Assembly (NCBI RefSeq): GCF_900106075.1
Contig: NZ_LT629794.1
Span: forward strand, 124,001-188,000
From: Polaribacter sp. Hel1_33_78
Lineage (GTDB): Bacteria > Bacteroidota > Bacteroidia > Flavobacteriales > Flavobacteriaceae
DNA: 64,000 nt
Reading direction: 5' to 3'
Below are positions 32,791 through 43,641 of the stretch, one piece after another. Numbering within the stretch: the stretch's first letter is position 1; each line of letters opens with the position of its first letter. Under the pieces are notes generated by a model, which saw nothing but the letters and a program-made list of their open reading frames with translations, made no database searches and was not told where the DNA came from. The position numbers were made by a program, and so were the translations under genes.

Positions 32791-35418
32791 TTACTTTTTA
32801 ATCAACATCCTCTTAATCTCATTCAATTTCATGAGCGCTTCAATAGGTGTTAATGTATCAATATTAGTAGCTAAAATTTCTTCCTTAATATTTTCTAGTA
32901 AAGGATCATCTAATTGAAAAAAGCTGAGTTGCATTTCTTCATGTTGTGCTTGTTTTAAAACCTCTTTAGTTTCTGAACTTTTATTATTTTTCTCTAATTG
33001 CGCTAAAATTTTATTCGCTCTATGAATGACCATATTGGGCATCCCTGCAAGTTTTGCTACATGGATACCAAAGCTGTGATTAGACCCACCAGAAACCAGT
33101 TTACGAAGAAAAATAATGGTGTTTTCCAATTCTTTAACAGAGACGTTAAAGTTTTTAATCCGTTTAAAAGTAGCGGTCATTTCATTTAACTCATGATAAT
33201 GAGTAGCAAACAATGTTTTTGCTTTTGATGGATGCTCATGTAAAAACTCTGAAATTGCCCAAGCGATTGAAATTCCGTCGTAAGTGGAAGTTCCACGACC
33301 AATTTCATCTAAAAGCACCAAACTGCGTTCAGAAAGATTATTTAAAATAGAAGCTGTTTCGTTCATTTCTACCATAAAAGTAGATTCACCCATAGAAATA
33401 TTATCACTTGCACCAACTCTAGTAAAAATCTTATCGACAATACCAATTCTTGCATTTTGAGCGGGTACATAGCTTCCCATTTGAGCGAGTAAAACAATCA
33501 ATGCAGTTTGTCGTAAAATAGCAGATTTACCAGACATATTTGGCCCTGTAATCATAATTATTTGTTGCTGATTTCTATTCAATACAACGTCATTTGCAAT
33601 ATATTCTTCGCTAATTGGTAATTGCTTTTCTATAACAGGATGTCTTCCGTTTTTAATTTCTAGAACAGTACTTTCATCCATTTGCGGGCGCACATAATTG
33701 TTCTCGATCGCTAAAACCGAAAAAGACAATAAACAGTCAATTTTGGCGATAATTTGCGCATTTTCTTGCACAATTGGTACAAATTGAATGATATATTGCA
33801 ATAATTTAGAAAAAATTTCTTGCTCTAATTTCTGTATTTTCTCTTCAGCACCCAAAATTTTAGTTTCATATTCTTTCAGTTCTTCAGTAATATAGCGTTC
33901 TGCACTTACTAGGGTTTGTTTACGAATCCATTCTTCAGGAACTTTGTCTTTATGGGTATTTCGAACCTCTATGTAGTAGCCAAAAACATTATTGAACGAA
34001 ATTTTTAAACTTGAGATGCCTGTTCTTTCTGTTTCACGCGCCAACATATCATCTAAATACTGTTTTCCAGTAGATGAAATGGCCCGTAAATCATCTAACT
34101 CTTGATGAACACACGCTGCAATGGCATTTCCTTTATTGATGTTTACCGGAGCATTGTCAAATAAAGTTTCAGAAATTTTAGTGATTAAATCAGTACAAGT
34201 ATGCAGTTGATTTCCAAGTTCTTTGACTGTTTTATTGGCACTCTTTTCTGCGGCGGTTTTTATGGGTAAAATTGCTTTTAAAGAGTCTTTTAACAAAACA
34301 ATTTCTCTTGGTGAAGCTTTACCGGTAGCAACTTTAGAAATTAATCTTTCTAAGTCTGATATTTGTTTTAATTGATATGTTACGATCTGCGAAAAATCAT
34401 CAGAATCTATAAAAAACTTCACCAATTCGTGGCGGTTTTTAATTTCATCTATATTTTTTAAAGGAAGCGCCAGCCATCGCTTTAGTAACCTTCCACCCAT
34501 TGGTGATATGGTTTTATCAATAACATCTAAAAGTGTGACGGCATTTATAGAATTCGGGTTGTATAACTCTAAATTTCGAACTGTAAAACGATCCATCCAA
34601 ACATAATTATCTTCTGCAATTCTGCTTATAGATTGAATGTGTTTTAATTGCTTGTGTTGTGTTTCCGATAAATAATACATTACGGCACCAGCAGCAATAA
34701 TTCCGTTTTTAAGATCTTGAATTCCAAAACCTTTTAAGTTTTTGACTTCAAAATGATTTTGTAAAGTTTCGTTTGCATATTCAGGTTGAAAAACCCAATC
34801 ATCTAAATAAAAGGTATAATACCTGTTTTCAAAAAGTTCTAAAAACTGCTGCTTATTATGCTTTTGAACCAGTACTTCACTCGGGTTAAAATTCTGCAAT
34901 AATTTATCAATGTATTCTGAATTTCCCTGTGCTACCAAATATTCACCAGTAGAAACATCAAGAAATGAAATTCCAAGTTGTTTTTTATTAAAATGAACGG
35001 CTGCTAAAAAGTTATTGGTTTTGCTTTGTAAAACTTCATCATTTAAAGAAACTCCAGGAGTAATTAATTCTGTTACACCACGTTTTACAATTGTTTTGGT
35101 CATTTTAGGGTCTTCTAACTGATCACAAATAGCAACACGCATTCCTGCTTTTACCAATTTAGGTAAATACGTGTTTAGAGAATGATGAGGAAAACCTGCC
35201 AAAGCGGTTTCTGTTTCACTTCCTGCACCACGTTTCGTTAGTGTAATCCCTAAAACTCCAGCCGCTTTTTTAGCATCTTCACCAAAAGTTTCATAAAAAT
35301 CTCCGACACGAAAAAGTAACATTGCATCAGGATATTTTGTCTTGATAGCATTGTATTGCTTCATTAAAGGAGTTACCTTTTTAGGGTTAGATTTTGCCAA
35401 GTTTTTGGAAATTTTCAA
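32791..35418 (-). CDS. mutS: DNA mismatch repair protein MutS
   Basis: 875 residues, typical MutS1. The mismatch-recognition wedge lies in the N-terminus ([12 protein letters not shown], with the conserved Phe-x-Glu), and the ATPase has Walker A GPNMSGKS (625-632), Walker [13 protein letters not shown] and the ATHYHEL motif. It recognises mismatches and recruits MutL. Divergent from the SpoU methyltransferase gene with a perfect TTATCCACA between them. Confidence 0.98.
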   Translation of the reverse strand: MKISKNLAKSNPKKVTPLMKQYNAIKTKYPDAMLLFRVGDFYETFGEDAKKAAGVLGITLTKRGAGSETETALAGFPHHSLNTYLPKLVKAGMRVAICDQLEDPKMTKTIVKRGVTELITPGVSLNDEVLQSKTNNFLAAVHFNKKQLGISFLDVSTGEYLVAQGNSEYIDKLLQNFNPSEVLVQKHNKQQFLELFENRYYTFYLDDWVFQPEYANETLQNHFEVKNLKGFGIQDLKNGIIAAGAVMYYLSETQHKQLKHIQSISRIAEDNYVWMDRFTVRNLELYNPNSINAVTLLDVIDKTISPMGGRLLKRWLALPLKNIDEIKNRHELVKFFIDSDDFSQIVTYQLKQISDLERLISKVATGKASPREIVLLKDSLKAILPIKTAAEKSANKTVKELGNQLHTCTDLITKISETLFDNAPVNINKGNAIAACVHQELDDLRAISSTGKQYLDDMLARETERTGISSLKISFNNVFGYYIEVRNTHKDKVPEEWIRKQTLVSAERYITEELKEYETKILGAEEKIQKLEQEIFSKLLQYIIQFVPIVQENAQIIAKIDCLLSFSVLAIENNYVRPQMDESTVLEIKNGRHPVIEKQLPISEEYIANDVVLNRNQQQIIMITGPNMSGKSAILRQTALIVLLAQMGSYVPAQNARIGIVDKIFTRVGASDNISMGESTFMVEMNETASILNNLSERSLVLLDEIGRGTSTYDGISIAWAISEFLHEHPSKAKTLFATHYHELNEMTATFKRIKNFNVSVKELENTIIFLRKLVSGGSNHSFGIHVAKLAGMPNMVIHRANKILAQLEKNNKSSETKEVLKQAQHEEMQLSFFQLDDPLLENIKEEILATNIDTLTPIEALMKLNEIKRMLIKK

Positions 35419-35475
35419 TTAGTTTTGCTAAGATAGAAAAAAGTGATTAGTTGTTCATTTTTAGTTGTTAGTGAA

Positions 35476-35484
35476 TTATCCACA
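35476..35484. other. Isolated TTATCCACA (consensus DnaA box) between mutS and trmH-like genes
   Basis: A perfect match to the 9-mer DnaA box TTATCCACA in the 70-bp divergent region. A single box is often chance or a DnaA-regulated promoter; functional meaning open. Confidence 0.25.
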
Positions 35485-35488
35485 AATT

Positions 35489-36013
35489 ATGAGAAAACTT
35501 AAAAATAACGAGTTAGGCAGAATTACAGTTGACGCCTTTAAAACTATGAAAAAAACGCCATTAATTGTCGTTTTAGATAATATTAGAAGTTTAAATAATA
35601 TTGGTTCTGTTTTCAGAACTTCGGATGCTTTTTTGATAGAAAAAATATACCTGTGTGGTATTTGTGCAACACCACCAAACAAAGATATTCATAAAACAGC
35701 TTTAGGAGCAACAGAATCTGTAGCCTGGGAATATGTTGAAGACACCTTAACATTGATTGAAAAATTAAAGAAAGATAAGGTGAAGATTTTAGCTATTGAA
35801 CAAGCAGAAAACAGCACAAAACTGCATACTTTTTTTCCTGAGGAAAACGAGAAATATGCAGTTGTGATGGGAAATGAAGTAAAAGGTGTTCAGCAAGAAG
35901 TAGTTGATGCTGCTGATTGGTGTATTGAAATTCCGCAATTAGGCACAAAACACTCACTAAACATCTCTGTAACCACAGGGATTGTTTTATGGGATTTATT
36001 TCAGAAAATGTAA
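35489..36013 (+). CDS. tRNA/rRNA methyltransferase, SpoU/TrmH family
   Basis: 174 residues from the ATG at 35489 (a TTG eight codons upstream is less likely). Conserved SpoU motifs: NIRSLNNIGSVFRTSDAF (motif 1 with catalytic Arg region), VVMGNEVKGV (motif 2) and LGTKHSLNISVTTGI (motif 3), the SPOUT knot that binds SAM. Adds 2'-O-methyl to RNA; the small size without an extra N-domain fits TrmH/TrmL-like enzymes, but the target is not certain. Confidence 0.9.
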   Translation: MRKLKNNELGRITVDAFKTMKKTPLIVVLDNIRSLNNIGSVFRTSDAFLIEKIYLCGICATPPNKDIHKTALGATESVAWEYVEDTLTLIEKLKKDKVKILAIEQAENSTKLHTFFPEENEKYAVVMGNEVKGVQQEVVDAADWCIEIPQLGTKHSLNISVTTGIVLWDLFQKM

Positions 36014-36070
36014 CAAAAAAACGGGTTTTTAATTCTATTTTTTTATTTTTATGCAAAAAAAGCTATTTAA

Positions 36071-38170
36071 ATGAAATTAGAAAAAGACAGTTTAATAATA
36101 AGTTATAATTTTTTTAAGCTGATGAGCAACCATAAACTCATCATCAAAACTAATTATTTATTTTATGGACAAACAAAGCTCCTCTTTTTATTCTTCTTGG
36201 TAAGTTTTTCTGTTTTTTCGCAAGAGAAAGACTTTGACAATAGCATTGACTCTATTACTTTCTTGTTAAATCAATATAAGAAAACGAAACAACCTCATTT
36301 ACCTCAAAAAGCATTTTTATTAGCGGAAAAAATTAAAGGAGATTCTTTATTGAAGAGGACATATAGCTCTTTTGCTGTTAAAAGCTTTCTTAATAAAGAT
36401 CTTGCGAATTTATCTTTAAGTGAAAGAAAATTGCATGAATTTTATATTAGAACGAGAGATTCTTCCGCTTTAGCTCAACAGTATTATTGCAAAGGTCTTT
36501 TTTTTAAGGTCAAATTAAAACAAGATAGTGCTTTTTATTATTACAATAAATCTAAAAATATTTCTACTCAATTAAAAGATTCTCTTGAAGTAACAAAAAG
36601 ATTGCTTTCTATGGCGGCTATTCAGTATGATGAGAGAGATTATTTGGGTAGTGAAATTTCTATTATTGAAGGATTACGTTTTGTGGAGCCTCTTAAAGAG
36701 GTTTTTTATACGGGTTTTTTATATGAAAGATTGGGGAATGCTCTACATAGGAGCGGAAGGCAAAAAGAAGCTAGAAAAAAATTTTTAATATTTTTTGAAC
36801 TTCAAAAGAGAAGTTCTTTAGAAAAACTTGAACTTCAAAAGGCGCGAGGATATGCTAATTTTGCAGATACAAAAATTAAATATCAAAAGGCTAGATTATA
36901 CAATAATTTAGCAGACACCTATACATCTGAGGGAAATTACACAAGGGCATTAGAATATTATAAGAAAAGTTTGTCTACTGACAGTATTATGTTGAATAGT
37001 ATTCAAAGGTATGAAGTAGCTTTAGGAGGGATCGCGTTTAATCATCTTATGTTGGGAAATATTAAACTAGCGATCAAAGAATATTCAGAAGTTTTAAAAT
37101 CTAGACAAAATAGAAAGTATGAAAGAGGTTTAGTTGTTACTCATTCGGGTTTAGCGGATGCCTATGTCGCCAATAATGAGACTAAAAAAGCAATATTTCA
37201 CAGTAATATTGGCTTAGAAAAGGCAAAAAAAATGCAGTACAATTTTTATATTTTAGAAAACCTTCTTTTGTTGTCTAAATTAGAAAAGGGAGAAAAAGGA
37301 AGGTTATTGCTACAAGAACATTTTATATTAAGCGATAGTCTTTTTAAAAGAGAAAGATCTTTAAAAAATCAGTTTGCGAATGTGCAATATGAAGCTGAAA
37401 AAAAAGATAGAGAAAACGCTAGTTTAAAGCAAGAAAACTCCAAAAGAGAATTAGAATTAGTAACAGAGAAGCAACATAAAATAATTGGGTGGTTAATTGC
37501 TGGGATTAGTATTTTGTTTATAGGTTTTGGAGGAAGTCTTGTGTTAAGTAGAAGAAAGAAAATGCTTTTTGAAGCCCAATTAAAACAAGTAGAAGTTAGA
37601 GAAACAGAACGACAACAAATTGCAAAATCTTTACATGATGAAGTTGCTGGTGATATTAGAATGTTGCATTTAAAATTGTCCAAAACCAATCAATTAGAAG
37701 ACGCAAAAAGTTTAGATATTATTAATGAAAATGTACGAAATTTATCACATCAAATAAGTAGTGAAAGCTTTAATGAAGTTTCTTTTAAAGATCAAATAAT
37801 TAATCTAATCTCAGAATATTTTGAAGTTAGTTTTAGAATTAAAGTAGAAGAAATTGACACTATTGAATGGAAAACTATTAATAATTCAATTAAAAGAACC
37901 CTATTTTTAACCATAAGAGAAATTATTCAAAACGCTAAAAAACACGCAGAAGCTTCGGTTTTAATTTTAAGTTTTAAGGAAACTAAAAAATCAATTGTTT
38001 TAATTATTTCCGATAACGGAAAGGGTTTTGAGGTTAACGCTAAGAAGAACGGAATCGGTTTAAAGAATTTAAAGGAAAGAATAGAAGAAATTAGTGGCGT
38101 TTTTACTGTAGAAAGTGAAATTGAAAAAGGAACGAAAATAACAATTGAAATCTCTAAAAATGGAAAATAA
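36071..38170 (+). CDS. Membrane sensor histidine kinase with TPR region
   Basis: 699 residues from the first ATG; a start at 36122 would expose a clean signal peptide (TKLLFLFFLVSFSVFSQ) and may be the true one. After it come TPR-like helices (about 130-430, e.g. ARLYNNLADTYTSEGNYTRA), a membrane helix about 470-490, the HisKA_3 phospho-acceptor H522 in LHDEV, and a HATPase_c domain (NAKKHAEAS, SDNGKGFEVN, GIGLKNLKERI). The extracytoplasmic TPR suggests protein- or peptide-sensing. It overlaps the following response regulator gene by 11 bases. Confidence 0.88.
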   Translation: MKLEKDSLIISYNFFKLMSNHKLIIKTNYLFYGQTKLLFLFFLVSFSVFSQEKDFDNSIDSITFLLNQYKKTKQPHLPQKAFLLAEKIKGDSLLKRTYSSFAVKSFLNKDLANLSLSERKLHEFYIRTRDSSALAQQYYCKGLFFKVKLKQDSAFYYYNKSKNISTQLKDSLEVTKRLLSMAAIQYDERDYLGSEISIIEGLRFVEPLKEVFYTGFLYERLGNALHRSGRQKEARKKFLIFFELQKRSSLEKLELQKARGYANFADTKIKYQKARLYNNLADTYTSEGNYTRALEYYKKSLSTDSIMLNSIQRYEVALGGIAFNHLMLGNIKLAIKEYSEVLKSRQNRKYERGLVVTHSGLADAYVANNETKKAIFHSNIGLEKAKKMQYNFYILENLLLLSKLEKGEKGRLLLQEHFILSDSLFKRERSLKNQFANVQYEAEKKDRENASLKQENSKRELELVTEKQHKIIGWLIAGISILFIGFGGSLVLSRRKKMLFEAQLKQVEVRETERQQIAKSLHDEVAGDIRMLHLKLSKTNQLEDAKSLDIINENVRNLSHQISSESFNEVSFKDQIINLISEYFEVSFRIKVEEIDTIEWKTINNSIKRTLFLTIREIIQNAKKHAEASVLILSFKETKKSIVLIISDNGKGFEVNAKKNGIGLKNLKERIEEISGVFTVESEIEKGTKITIEISKNGK

Positions 38171-38837
38171 AATAAGAATTTTAATTGCAGATGATCATCA
38201 ATTAGTATTAGAAGGGTTTTTAAATTCTTTAAAAGAAGTAGGAGATTTTGATGTGGTTACAACCACGAATTGCGATGCTGCTTTTGATTTGATAAAAACA
38301 CATATAAATAGTAATCCTTTTCAACTTTTATTTACTGATTTAAGTTTTGATAATATTACAGAGGAATCTGATTTAGGTGGAGGTGAAGAATTGATTAAAG
38401 CGATTAGAAATAATGAATTCGATATTAAAATAGGAGTAATTACTGCTCACACAGAAACGAATAGAATATATAACGTAATTAGCAATTTAAATCCAAATTC
38501 ATACTTATTAAAAAGTAAGTCTAGTGCTACAGAAATAGGTTTTGCTGTTCAAAAAATGTTAGCTAACGAATATTATTATACCCACGAAATTCATCAAAAA
38601 ATATTGCGTAGAAATGTTGTTCAGATACAAATGGATGATGTTGCTATACAGATATTAAAAGAGCTCCCTAATCATTCTAAAATTAGTAATTTAGAGGGAG
38701 TTATTAAAAAAAATAACGGAACTGCAATTAAACTTCGTTCTATCGAAACAAAATTAGCAAATTTAAGAACAGATTTAAATGCTAATAATAATACAGATTT
38801 AATTTTAAAGGTAAAAGAACTCGGAATTATAGATTAA
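38160..38837 (+). CDS. Response regulator, LuxR-like but atypical output domain
   Basis: 225 residues from the ATG at 38160, overlapping the kinase gene by 11 bases. Receiver domain: acidic pair in LIADDHQ, phospho-acceptor D60 in LLFTDLSF, conserved Lys in SYLLKSK. The C-terminus (about 165-225) retains the recognition-helix part of LuxR HTH domains (RSIETKLANLRTDLNANNNTDLIL) but the first part of the HTH is replaced by an unusual NHSKISNLEGVIKKNNGTA stretch. It forms a two-component pair with the TPR kinase upstream. Confidence 0.88.
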   Translation: MENKIRILIADDHQLVLEGFLNSLKEVGDFDVVTTTNCDAAFDLIKTHINSNPFQLLFTDLSFDNITEESDLGGGEELIKAIRNNEFDIKIGVITAHTETNRIYNVISNLNPNSYLLKSKSSATEIGFAVQKMLANEYYYTHEIHQKILRRNVVQIQMDDVAIQILKELPNHSKISNLEGVIKKNNGTAIKLRSIETKLANLRTDLNANNNTDLILKVKELGIID

Positions 38838-38847
38838 TACTCGTTTT

Positions 38848-38880
38848 GCGGAAATCCGCACTTTTAATTGCGGTTTTTTA
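38848..38880 (+). terminator. Terminator after the response regulator
   Basis: Imperfect hairpin (AAATCCGCA with TGCGGTTTT) with T6 tail, about 20 nt after the stop. Confidence 0.55.
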
Positions 38881-38998
38881 CATAATTATTCTCTTTAATC
38901 CAAGTATTTTTGCAGCATAGGGTTTTGAATTAGACTCTATAAAATTGGGAATAATTGCGGAAATGAGTTAGGGGCTTATTTATTATGTGAAAAGAAGA

Positions 38999-39030
38999 AG
39001 ACCTTTCTGTTAATTCAGAAAGGTTTTTTT
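38999..39030 (+). terminator. Hairpin terminator before the mgtE stop
   Basis: ACCTTTCTG and CAGAAAGGT (9-bp stem, 6-nt loop) followed by seven T, between the response regulator and the convergent mgtE. Confidence 0.75.
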
Positions 39031-40378
39031 ATATCCCTAAAATTAATTTCGCGATCAAAAAGTAGATTAAAATTCCAAAAATATCATTGCTTGTAGTTAT
39101 AAATGGACCCGTTGCAATTGCTGGGTCAATACCTCTTTTATTTAAAAATAAGGGAACAAACGTACCTATTAAACCTGCAATAATAATAACAACCACAAGG
39201 GAGGCAGAAATAGCCAAAGCAAGATCTATTTTGCCTTCATAAATCCAAACAAAAAGGAATAAAAAGAGCGCCAAAATAACACCATTTAAAGCTGCTAAAA
39301 GCATTTCTTTAAAAAGTCTACTATTTATACTACCTTTTACATCATCATTTGCTAACCCCTGCACAATAATCGCAGAAGATTGTACGCCAACATTTCCTGC
39401 CATTGCAGCAATTAAAGGTGTAAAAAAGAATAAAGTTGCGTATTTAGTAAATACACCTTGAAAACCTTCCATAATTATAAAAGCACCTACTCCACCAACT
39501 AAACCTAAGAAAAGCCACGGTAAACGGGCTCTTGTTAAATCTAAGATGCTATCATCAGAATCGACATCTTGCGTTAAACCAGCTGCTAATTGATAATCTT
39601 TATCCGCTTCTTCTTTTAAAAGATCTACAATGTCATCAATTGTAATTCTACCTAATAAAACATTGGCATCATCTACAACAGGTATTGCTTCCAAATCATA
39701 TTTTACCATAATTTTTGCAACCTCTTCATCGTCTTCATTTACATTTACAGAATCTACCTTATTAATATAAATTTCTGATATTTTTTGTTCATTTTTAGCA
39801 ACAATTAAATCTTTTAAAGAAAGACGACCAATTAATTTTTCTTGTTTATCTACAACATATATAGAATGCACTCTACTTACCTCTTTAGCTTGGGCTCTAA
39901 TTCTACGCAAACAACCAGCAACTGTCCATGTTTCATATACTTTTACCAATTCTTTTGCCATTAAAGAACCCGCAGAGTCATCGTTATAAGAAAGTAATTC
40001 TTTGATATCTGCAGCAAGCTCATTATCTTCTATAGCATTTATTACACGGTTTTGTCGCTCTTCAGAAAGTTCGCCAATAATATCTGCTGCATCATCAGAA
40101 TCCATTTCTTCAATTTCTTCTGCTATTTCTTTTGCTGATAAGTTTTCAAGAATTTTTTCACGAGTATCTTCATCTAACTCTGTAAGAATTTCTGATGTTT
40201 TTTCGCTATCTAAAAGCTTAATGATGTAAATAGCTTCATCAAAACTTACTTCGTCTAAAACTTCAGCGATATCTGCGTAATGAACCTCTGAAAATAAATT
40301 TTTAATTTTAGAATCGTTGTTTTCGTATATAAAACCAACTAATTTTTCTAAAAACTGATTTGTAATCTCAAATGCCAT
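39029..40378 (-). CDS. mgtE: Magnesium transporter MgtE
   Basis: 449 residues with the full MgtE architecture: an N-terminal superhelical domain rich in acidic repeats (about 1-130, e.g. [19 protein letters not shown]), two CBS domains (about 135-260, with [15 protein letters not shown] and [10 protein letters not shown]), and five membrane helices in the C-terminal 180 residues. The channel is gated by Mg2+ binding to the cytosolic domains. Its start overlaps the end of rsmA by 11 bases, so translation is likely coupled. Confidence 0.95.
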   Translation of the reverse strand: MAFEITNQFLEKLVGFIYENNDSKIKNLFSEVHYADIAEVLDEVSFDEAIYIIKLLDSEKTSEILTELDEDTREKILENLSAKEIAEEIEEMDSDDAADIIGELSEERQNRVINAIEDNELAADIKELLSYNDDSAGSLMAKELVKVYETWTVAGCLRRIRAQAKEVSRVHSIYVVDKQEKLIGRLSLKDLIVAKNEQKISEIYINKVDSVNVNEDDEEVAKIMVKYDLEAIPVVDDANVLLGRITIDDIVDLLKEEADKDYQLAAGLTQDVDSDDSILDLTRARLPWLFLGLVGGVGAFIIMEGFQGVFTKYATLFFFTPLIAAMAGNVGVQSSAIIVQGLANDDVKGSINSRLFKEMLLAALNGVILALFLFLFVWIYEGKIDLALAISASLVVVIIIAGLIGTFVPLFLNKRGIDPAIATGPFITTSNDIFGILIYFLIAKLILGI

Positions 40379-41171
40379 GAGCTGCTATTTTTTGCGTGAG
40401 TAAAATAAAGGCCGTAACCGACAATTGTTCTGGTCTTTTCGTAAATATAGGGTCTGCTTTTAAAGTATCTGAAAGGTTAAAGGATTTTAGACTAGATCGC
40501 AACATTTTTCTTCGCTGATTAAAGGCAGTTTTTACCACTCTAAAAAATAATTTTTCATCAACGGGTAACGTGTAATTTTCTTTTCTAGTAAATCGTATTA
40601 CTCCAGAATCTACTTTTGGAGGTGGGTCAAAAACTGCTGGAGGCACTGTAAATAAATATTCTACATCAAAAAAAGCTTGCGTTAAAACAGAAAGAATTCC
40701 GTAAACTTTGCTGCCTTCTTTTTCTGCGATTCTTTTTGCTACTTCCTTTTGAAACATACCAGCAAATTCAGGTACAAATTCTCTATTTTCGATAGCTTTA
40801 AAAACAATTTGAGTAGAAATATTATAAGGGAAATTACCAATAATTGCAACCTGCTCTTTGTTGAAAACTTCTTGAATATTTTTCTTTAAAAAATCACCTT
40901 CAATAATTTCAAAATGCTTCTTTGTTGTGTCGAGTTTAATGTGTTCTAAAGGAAAGGTTTCATGCAAATATGCCACCGATTCTCTGTCTAATTCCATAAC
41001 AGTAAGCTTAGATTTTTTCTGCAATAAGTATTTAGTTAAAACACCCATTCCTGGTCCAATTTCTAAAACATGCTCGTATCCATTTCCTTTTAAAGCATCT
41101 GCAATGTTTTTGGCAATACTTTCATCTATCAAAAAATGTTGACCTAAATGTTTTTTTGCTTTTACTGACAT
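40368..41171 (-). CDS. rsmA: 16S rRNA (adenine1518/1519-N6)-dimethyltransferase
   Basis: 267 residues, normal for RsmA/KsgA. QHFLIDE (11-17), SAM motif [11 protein letters not shown] (36-46), and the catalytic NFPYNIST identify it; it dimethylates two adjacent adenines in helix 45 during 30S assembly. TACATTTG 28 nt upstream is a likely -7 element. Downstream, mgtE overlaps its end. Confidence 0.97.
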   Translation of the reverse strand: MSVKAKKHLGQHFLIDESIAKNIADALKGNGYEHVLEIGPGMGVLTKYLLQKKSKLTVMELDRESVAYLHETFPLEHIKLDTTKKHFEIIEGDFLKKNIQEVFNKEQVAIIGNFPYNISTQIVFKAIENREFVPEFAGMFQKEVAKRIAEKEGSKVYGILSVLTQAFFDVEYLFTVPPAVFDPPPKVDSGVIRFTRKENYTLPVDEKLFFRVVKTAFNQRRKMLRSSLKSFNLSDTLKADPIFTKRPEQLSVTAFILLTQKIAAHGI

Positions 41172-41198
41172 AATTTAGTTTTAATCCAAATAACTTCA

Positions 41199-41206
41199 CA
41201 AATGTA
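41199..41206 (-). promoter_or_regulatory. Putative -7 element (TACATTTG) for rsmA-mgtE
   Basis: The minus strand reads TACATTTG, 28 nt ahead of the rsmA ATG. Confidence 0.5.
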
Positions 41207-41304
41207 CAGTTAAAAATCGGCATTATTTTTGGATTGTGAGAGGTTTAAATTAAATAAAATATCTAAAAAATTACTGCTAAATATCCTATCAAAATGGATT
41301 AATT

Positions 41305-41634
41305 TTAGGAGTTTTTATTTGTTGGGTAAAACTCTTTTATCAATTTTAATTCTGTTCTAAAAGCTAACATTTTATCTCCAAATTTTTTAAGACTCTCTGA
41401 GCGCAGTCTATCAGCATCTTCTTTGTAATAATCGTCTAAATTTTCTCTTGTGTTTGCGCTGTATTGTATGGAGTACGTTTTGCCTCCCATTTCTTCTTCA
41501 ACCAAAACTTCCGTAAGCTTTGCGGAGGTAAATTTACCCGTATTTAACACGTCAAGAATATGAGTTTCCACCCAAGCTAACCAATCATTATAAACAAGAT
41601 TATCAATATTTATAGTTACGTTGTATATATACAT
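41305..41634 (-). CDS. DUF4286 family protein
   Basis: 109 residues from the ATG at 41634; a TTG three codons upstream is less likely because family members start MYIYNVTINID. The DWLAWVETHI helix and the KTYSIQYSANTRENLDDYY strand-loop match DUF4286, a small soluble family of unknown function common in Bacteroidota and probably an alpha-beta barrel dimer. Downstream of the TPR gene by about 75 bp. Confidence 0.8.
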   Translation of the reverse strand: MYIYNVTINIDNLVYNDWLAWVETHILDVLNTGKFTSAKLTEVLVEEEMGGKTYSIQYSANTRENLDDYYKEDADRLRSESLKKFGDKMLAFRTELKLIKEFYPTNKNS

Positions 41635-41708
41635 ATTATTCAATAAATTAAGGTAAAAATGAATTAATGTAACAATATTATTGTCACATTTTTAAATGAT
41701 TGCACGGG

Positions 41709-43517
41709 TTAATTAACAGTATCTCCTCTTAAATTTCTGTATTTTTTTCGGGCTTCCACTAAATAAATACTGGAAGAATGATCAAAAATAATCTTTTGGT
41801 AATACTCTTTGGCTTTTTCTGTATTATTTAAATTGTAATTATATAATTCTGCCATTTGATAATAAACATCATCTGTTAAAAAACCTTGATTATCAGCAGC
41901 AATGATTTTTTCTAAACTGAAAATAGCCTCTTCATATTTTTTTTGTTTGATGAATAACTTTGCTTGAAAAAATAGCACATCATCATAAATTACTTCTCCG
42001 GGGACCAGACCATTGGCAAGAATATTTTTCGAAGTAAATAAGTTTTCTAATTCGATTAAAGCTTCCACATTTTTATTCTGATAAGATAATAGTTCTGCTT
42101 TGGCCAGTTGTTTTAACCCAGAAGGAATAGAATCTACAGGCTCATTATCTGTGATTTTTAAAAATAAAGCGACAGCATCATTTGCAATGAGTTGCGTTGT
42201 TGCTCCTTTTAGCACTTTTAGTTGTGCTTTAGCCCAGGTGAAATCGCCTTTAAAATAACTTGTTTGTGCCACTTTAAAGCGGGCTTGTTGCGCCAGTTCA
42301 TGATTTTTTAATTGTGTTTGAATTTGAGAAAAATAGATCAATGCCTTGTTAAATTTTCCCCTAAAAACTAATACATCTCCTAGCTTTAGCTTAATTCTTG
42401 CTTTGTCGAATTTTGTTTTAGAAAAAGTCAATGCTTTTTCTAAAACATTAATAGCTTCTTGTGGTTTGTTTTTACTAAAAGTTAAAAAATCGGCATATTC
42501 AACTTGCACCTTTATTGTACTTGTATTAATTCCAAATTCATTGAATAATGATTCAAATAACTCGGTTGTTTTTGGGTTTTTTGTAGCAACAGCAATCTTT
42601 AAAAGGTATAAATTAGCATCAATTTTTTCTTCTTTTAAAAATGATTTTTCGTTGATAAAATCAAAACACAATGCAGCTGCCTTAAAATCATTATGGTCAA
42701 ATGCAATTCTTCCTAAATCAAAAATTGCAGATAAATCTGACACGTTTCTTTGATACAGTGCTTTTTCTTGTATCAGTGCTTTTGTGTACTCTTTTTGTTG
42801 CGCAAATAACCAGCTTAATAAAATATTCCACTCGTTTTTAGGATTACTTACAGACTTTCTTAAAAGTGTTTTTCTGAATAAAATATTGGTTGCATTTTCT
42901 GAATCATCAGTAATATATTTACTTGCATATCTTTGGATTAAGTTCAAATAATTTGCATTTTTATCAACCAAATTTATATACGATTCAAACATTTTTTTGA
43001 ACTCACCTTGTTCCCCATAAATCTGAGCTATTTGAAAATTATAATTTACATTTGAGTTTTTTTGCATTCCTTTTTCATAGGCTAAGATTGCATAGTCTAG
43101 TAAATTGTACTCTTTAAAAAGGCGCCCAATGCTTCCTCCATAAGCTGCATTTTTATCTAAAGAATTAATTGCCATTTGATAATTAGTATTTGCAAATTCT
43201 TGCTTTTGTTGACGCTCATAATTGTATCCTAAGAATACATACAAATAAGCTTGAGATGTAATTTTTTTAATTCTTTTTTGAAGTAAATTTTCTGCAGTTT
43301 TAAAGCTGTCTATTTGCTGATAGCAAGAAATTAATCGTTTTAAAAAAGTGGTGTTAAATTCACTTTTATCATATAATTTCTTATAAATTTGAGTTGCTTT
43401 TTCATAAGACCCTTGTCTAAAATAGCTTTCAGCTAGGGAAAAATCGTTTTGAACAGATTCTTGGGCAACTAAAAAGTTGCTCATCAAAAGAATAATAAGA
43501 ACAAAAAGATGCTTCAT
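41709..43517 (-). CDS. Secreted TPR-repeat protein
   Basis: 602 residues from the ATG at 43517, which opens a signal peptide (KHLFVLIILLMSNFLVAQ); the open frame reaches further but without sense. The mature part is almost wholly TPR-like helical pairs (e.g. AESYFRQGSYEKATQIYKKL, AIFSLEKIIAAD), about a dozen repeats across 60-600. Likely periplasmic scaffold for protein-protein contacts; partner unknown. A TATCTTTG lies only 6 nt ahead of the ATG, which would give a leaderless transcript if used. The small gene at 43642 is divergent. Confidence 0.85.
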   Translation of the reverse strand: MKHLFVLIILLMSNFLVAQESVQNDFSLAESYFRQGSYEKATQIYKKLYDKSEFNTTFLKRLISCYQQIDSFKTAENLLQKRIKKITSQAYLYVFLGYNYERQQKQEFANTNYQMAINSLDKNAAYGGSIGRLFKEYNLLDYAILAYEKGMQKNSNVNYNFQIAQIYGEQGEFKKMFESYINLVDKNANYLNLIQRYASKYITDDSENATNILFRKTLLRKSVSNPKNEWNILLSWLFAQQKEYTKALIQEKALYQRNVSDLSAIFDLGRIAFDHNDFKAAALCFDFINEKSFLKEEKIDANLYLLKIAVATKNPKTTELFESLFNEFGINTSTIKVQVEYADFLTFSKNKPQEAINVLEKALTFSKTKFDKARIKLKLGDVLVFRGKFNKALIYFSQIQTQLKNHELAQQARFKVAQTSYFKGDFTWAKAQLKVLKGATTQLIANDAVALFLKITDNEPVDSIPSGLKQLAKAELLSYQNKNVEALIELENLFTSKNILANGLVPGEVIYDDVLFFQAKLFIKQKKYEEAIFSLEKIIAADNQGFLTDDVYYQMAELYNYNLNNTEKAKEYYQKIIFDHSSSIYLVEARKKYRNLRGDTVN

Positions 43518-43641
43518 AATTTCAAAGATAATCAACCTAAATGTTAAAACTTTATTAAAGCAATCTATTTTTGAAAGTTCTGTTGTAACATTTTGGCACA
43601 GAAGTTGTCTAAATTGTAAAACAACCAATCAAAAAAAGATT

